Shown piece after piece: positions 6,449 to 6,666 of a stretch of 6,666 nucleotides of DNA. A model generated the notes under the pieces. It had not been told where the DNA came from. It worked only from the letters and a program-made list of their open reading frames with translations, and did not search any database. This DNA is from Acidobacteriaceae bacterium (GTDB lineage Bacteria > Acidobacteriota > Terriglobia > Terriglobales > Acidobacteriaceae), in contig JASHVU010000548.1 in NCBI GenBank assembly GCA_030044455.1, positions 1 to 6,666 of the forward strand. The letters run 5' to 3'. The position numbers and the translations under genes were made by a program. The stretch's first letter is position 1. Every line of letters starts with the position of its first letter.

Positions 6449-6463
6449 AAGGAGGAGGAAGGA
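6449..6463 (+). promoter_or_regulatory. Orphan purine-rich Shine-Dalgarno-like motif
   Basis: AAGGAGGAGGAAGGA is the strongest anti-16S-complementary stretch in the gap, yet no ATG, GTG or TTG lies 5-12 bases downstream. In frame with the exported protein at 6522, only CTG codons at 6474 and 6477 lie near enough. It could drive a CTG start, or simply be an unpaired purine run in the leader. Confidence 0.35.
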
Positions 6464-6521
6464 TCACCACAATCTGCTGAAACAATGGTCTTGCACCCGA
6501 AGCTGGTGTACAGTGTCGAAG

Positions 6522-6666
6522 ATGATCCGAATCATCGCTGTCCTAGCCCTTCTAGTTTCAGGCCGTGCATTGGCAAAACAGGACTATCGGAAAGAGCCTT
6601 GTAAGACGCCTGACATTGCCCAGAGTTGCATCCGCATCCATGGCAGGCTTGCGGCTGGCAACGGCA
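6522..6666 (+). CDS. Unrecognised exported protein, 5' part only
   Basis: The first 48 residues of a protein that runs off the right edge. I do not recognise a named family with confidence. Residues 1-18 form a clear signal peptide: MIR, then hydrophobic IIAVLALLVSG, and a cleavage site after RALA. The mature part begins KQDYRKEPCKTPD and includes two cysteines at 27 and 36 followed by IRIHGRLAAGNG (37-48). The C-x8-C spacing in an exported protein would allow a disulfide. ATG at 6522 is chosen because it gives a standard signal peptide, although it lacks a good ribosome-binding site. An in-frame GTG at 6513 and CTG codons at 6474/6477 are alternatives, the latter closer to the strong purine run at 6449-6463. 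The frame is open upstream back to a TGA at 6390. Separated from GH31 by 257 bases, so probably its own transcript. Confidence 0.7.
   Translation, partial: MIRIIAVLALLVSGRALAKQDYRKEPCKTPDIAQSCIRIHGRLAAGNG

Noticed and set aside
6461..6468. Resemblance of GGATCACC to the 3' end of 16S rRNA
   Set aside because: Only eight bases match and the flanking sequence does not continue as 16S rRNA, so this is chance.
6485..6604. Plus-strand frame from ATG 6485 to a TAA at 6602
   Set aside because: Its 39-codon product shows no domain or signal, and it overlaps out of frame a signal-peptide-bearing frame starting at 6522.

Overview
This window looks like ordinary chromosomal DNA from a GC-rich bacterium. 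The gene content and protein style (a TIGR00297-type DUF92 protein beside DoxX, a lone secreted GH31 enzyme, frequent GTG/TTG starts) suggest a soil-type Acidobacteriota member, perhaps Terriglobia. That placement rests on family recall and is not proven. I see no phage genes, transposases, CRISPR arrays, rRNA genes or complete tRNA genes.

Layout. Positions 1-746 (minus) hold most of a SpoU/TrmH-family RNA 2'-O-methyltransferase that continues off the left edge. A gap of about 315 bases with no recognisable gene follows. Next comes a plus-strand pair: a TsaC/YrdC threonylcarbamoyl-AMP synthase (1062-1706, TTG start) and, 14 bases later, a membrane-anchored YdcF/SanA-like DUF218 protein (1721-2341). 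This pair converges on a minus-strand pair, DUF92 (3724-2846) then a small DoxX-type membrane protein (2824-2381). The 39-base convergent gap carries a three-copy 8-base tandem repeat. A divergent gap of 116 bases separates DUF92 from a large plus-strand gene for an exported GH31 glycosidase (3841-6264, GTG start). This is followed by a structured gap of 257 bases with inverted repeats, a hairpin, a tRNA T-arm look-alike and an orphan purine-rich motif. The window ends in the start of an unrecognised exported protein (6522 to the right edge).

How the genes relate. The two left-hand genes both serve RNA modification (rRNA/tRNA ribose methylation and t6A37 of tRNA) but face away from each other and need not be co-regulated. 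DUF92 and DoxX are likely translated from one message, so a shared membrane or isoprenoid/lipid role is possible but unproven. The GH31 enzyme stands alone, with no transporter, regulator or other glycosidase visible beside it. I found no convincing novel multi-gene system. The best leads are the truncated exported protein, the DUF92-DoxX pair and the structured gap at 6264-6521. Several starts were corrected on ribosome-binding-site evidence (DoxX, GH31).
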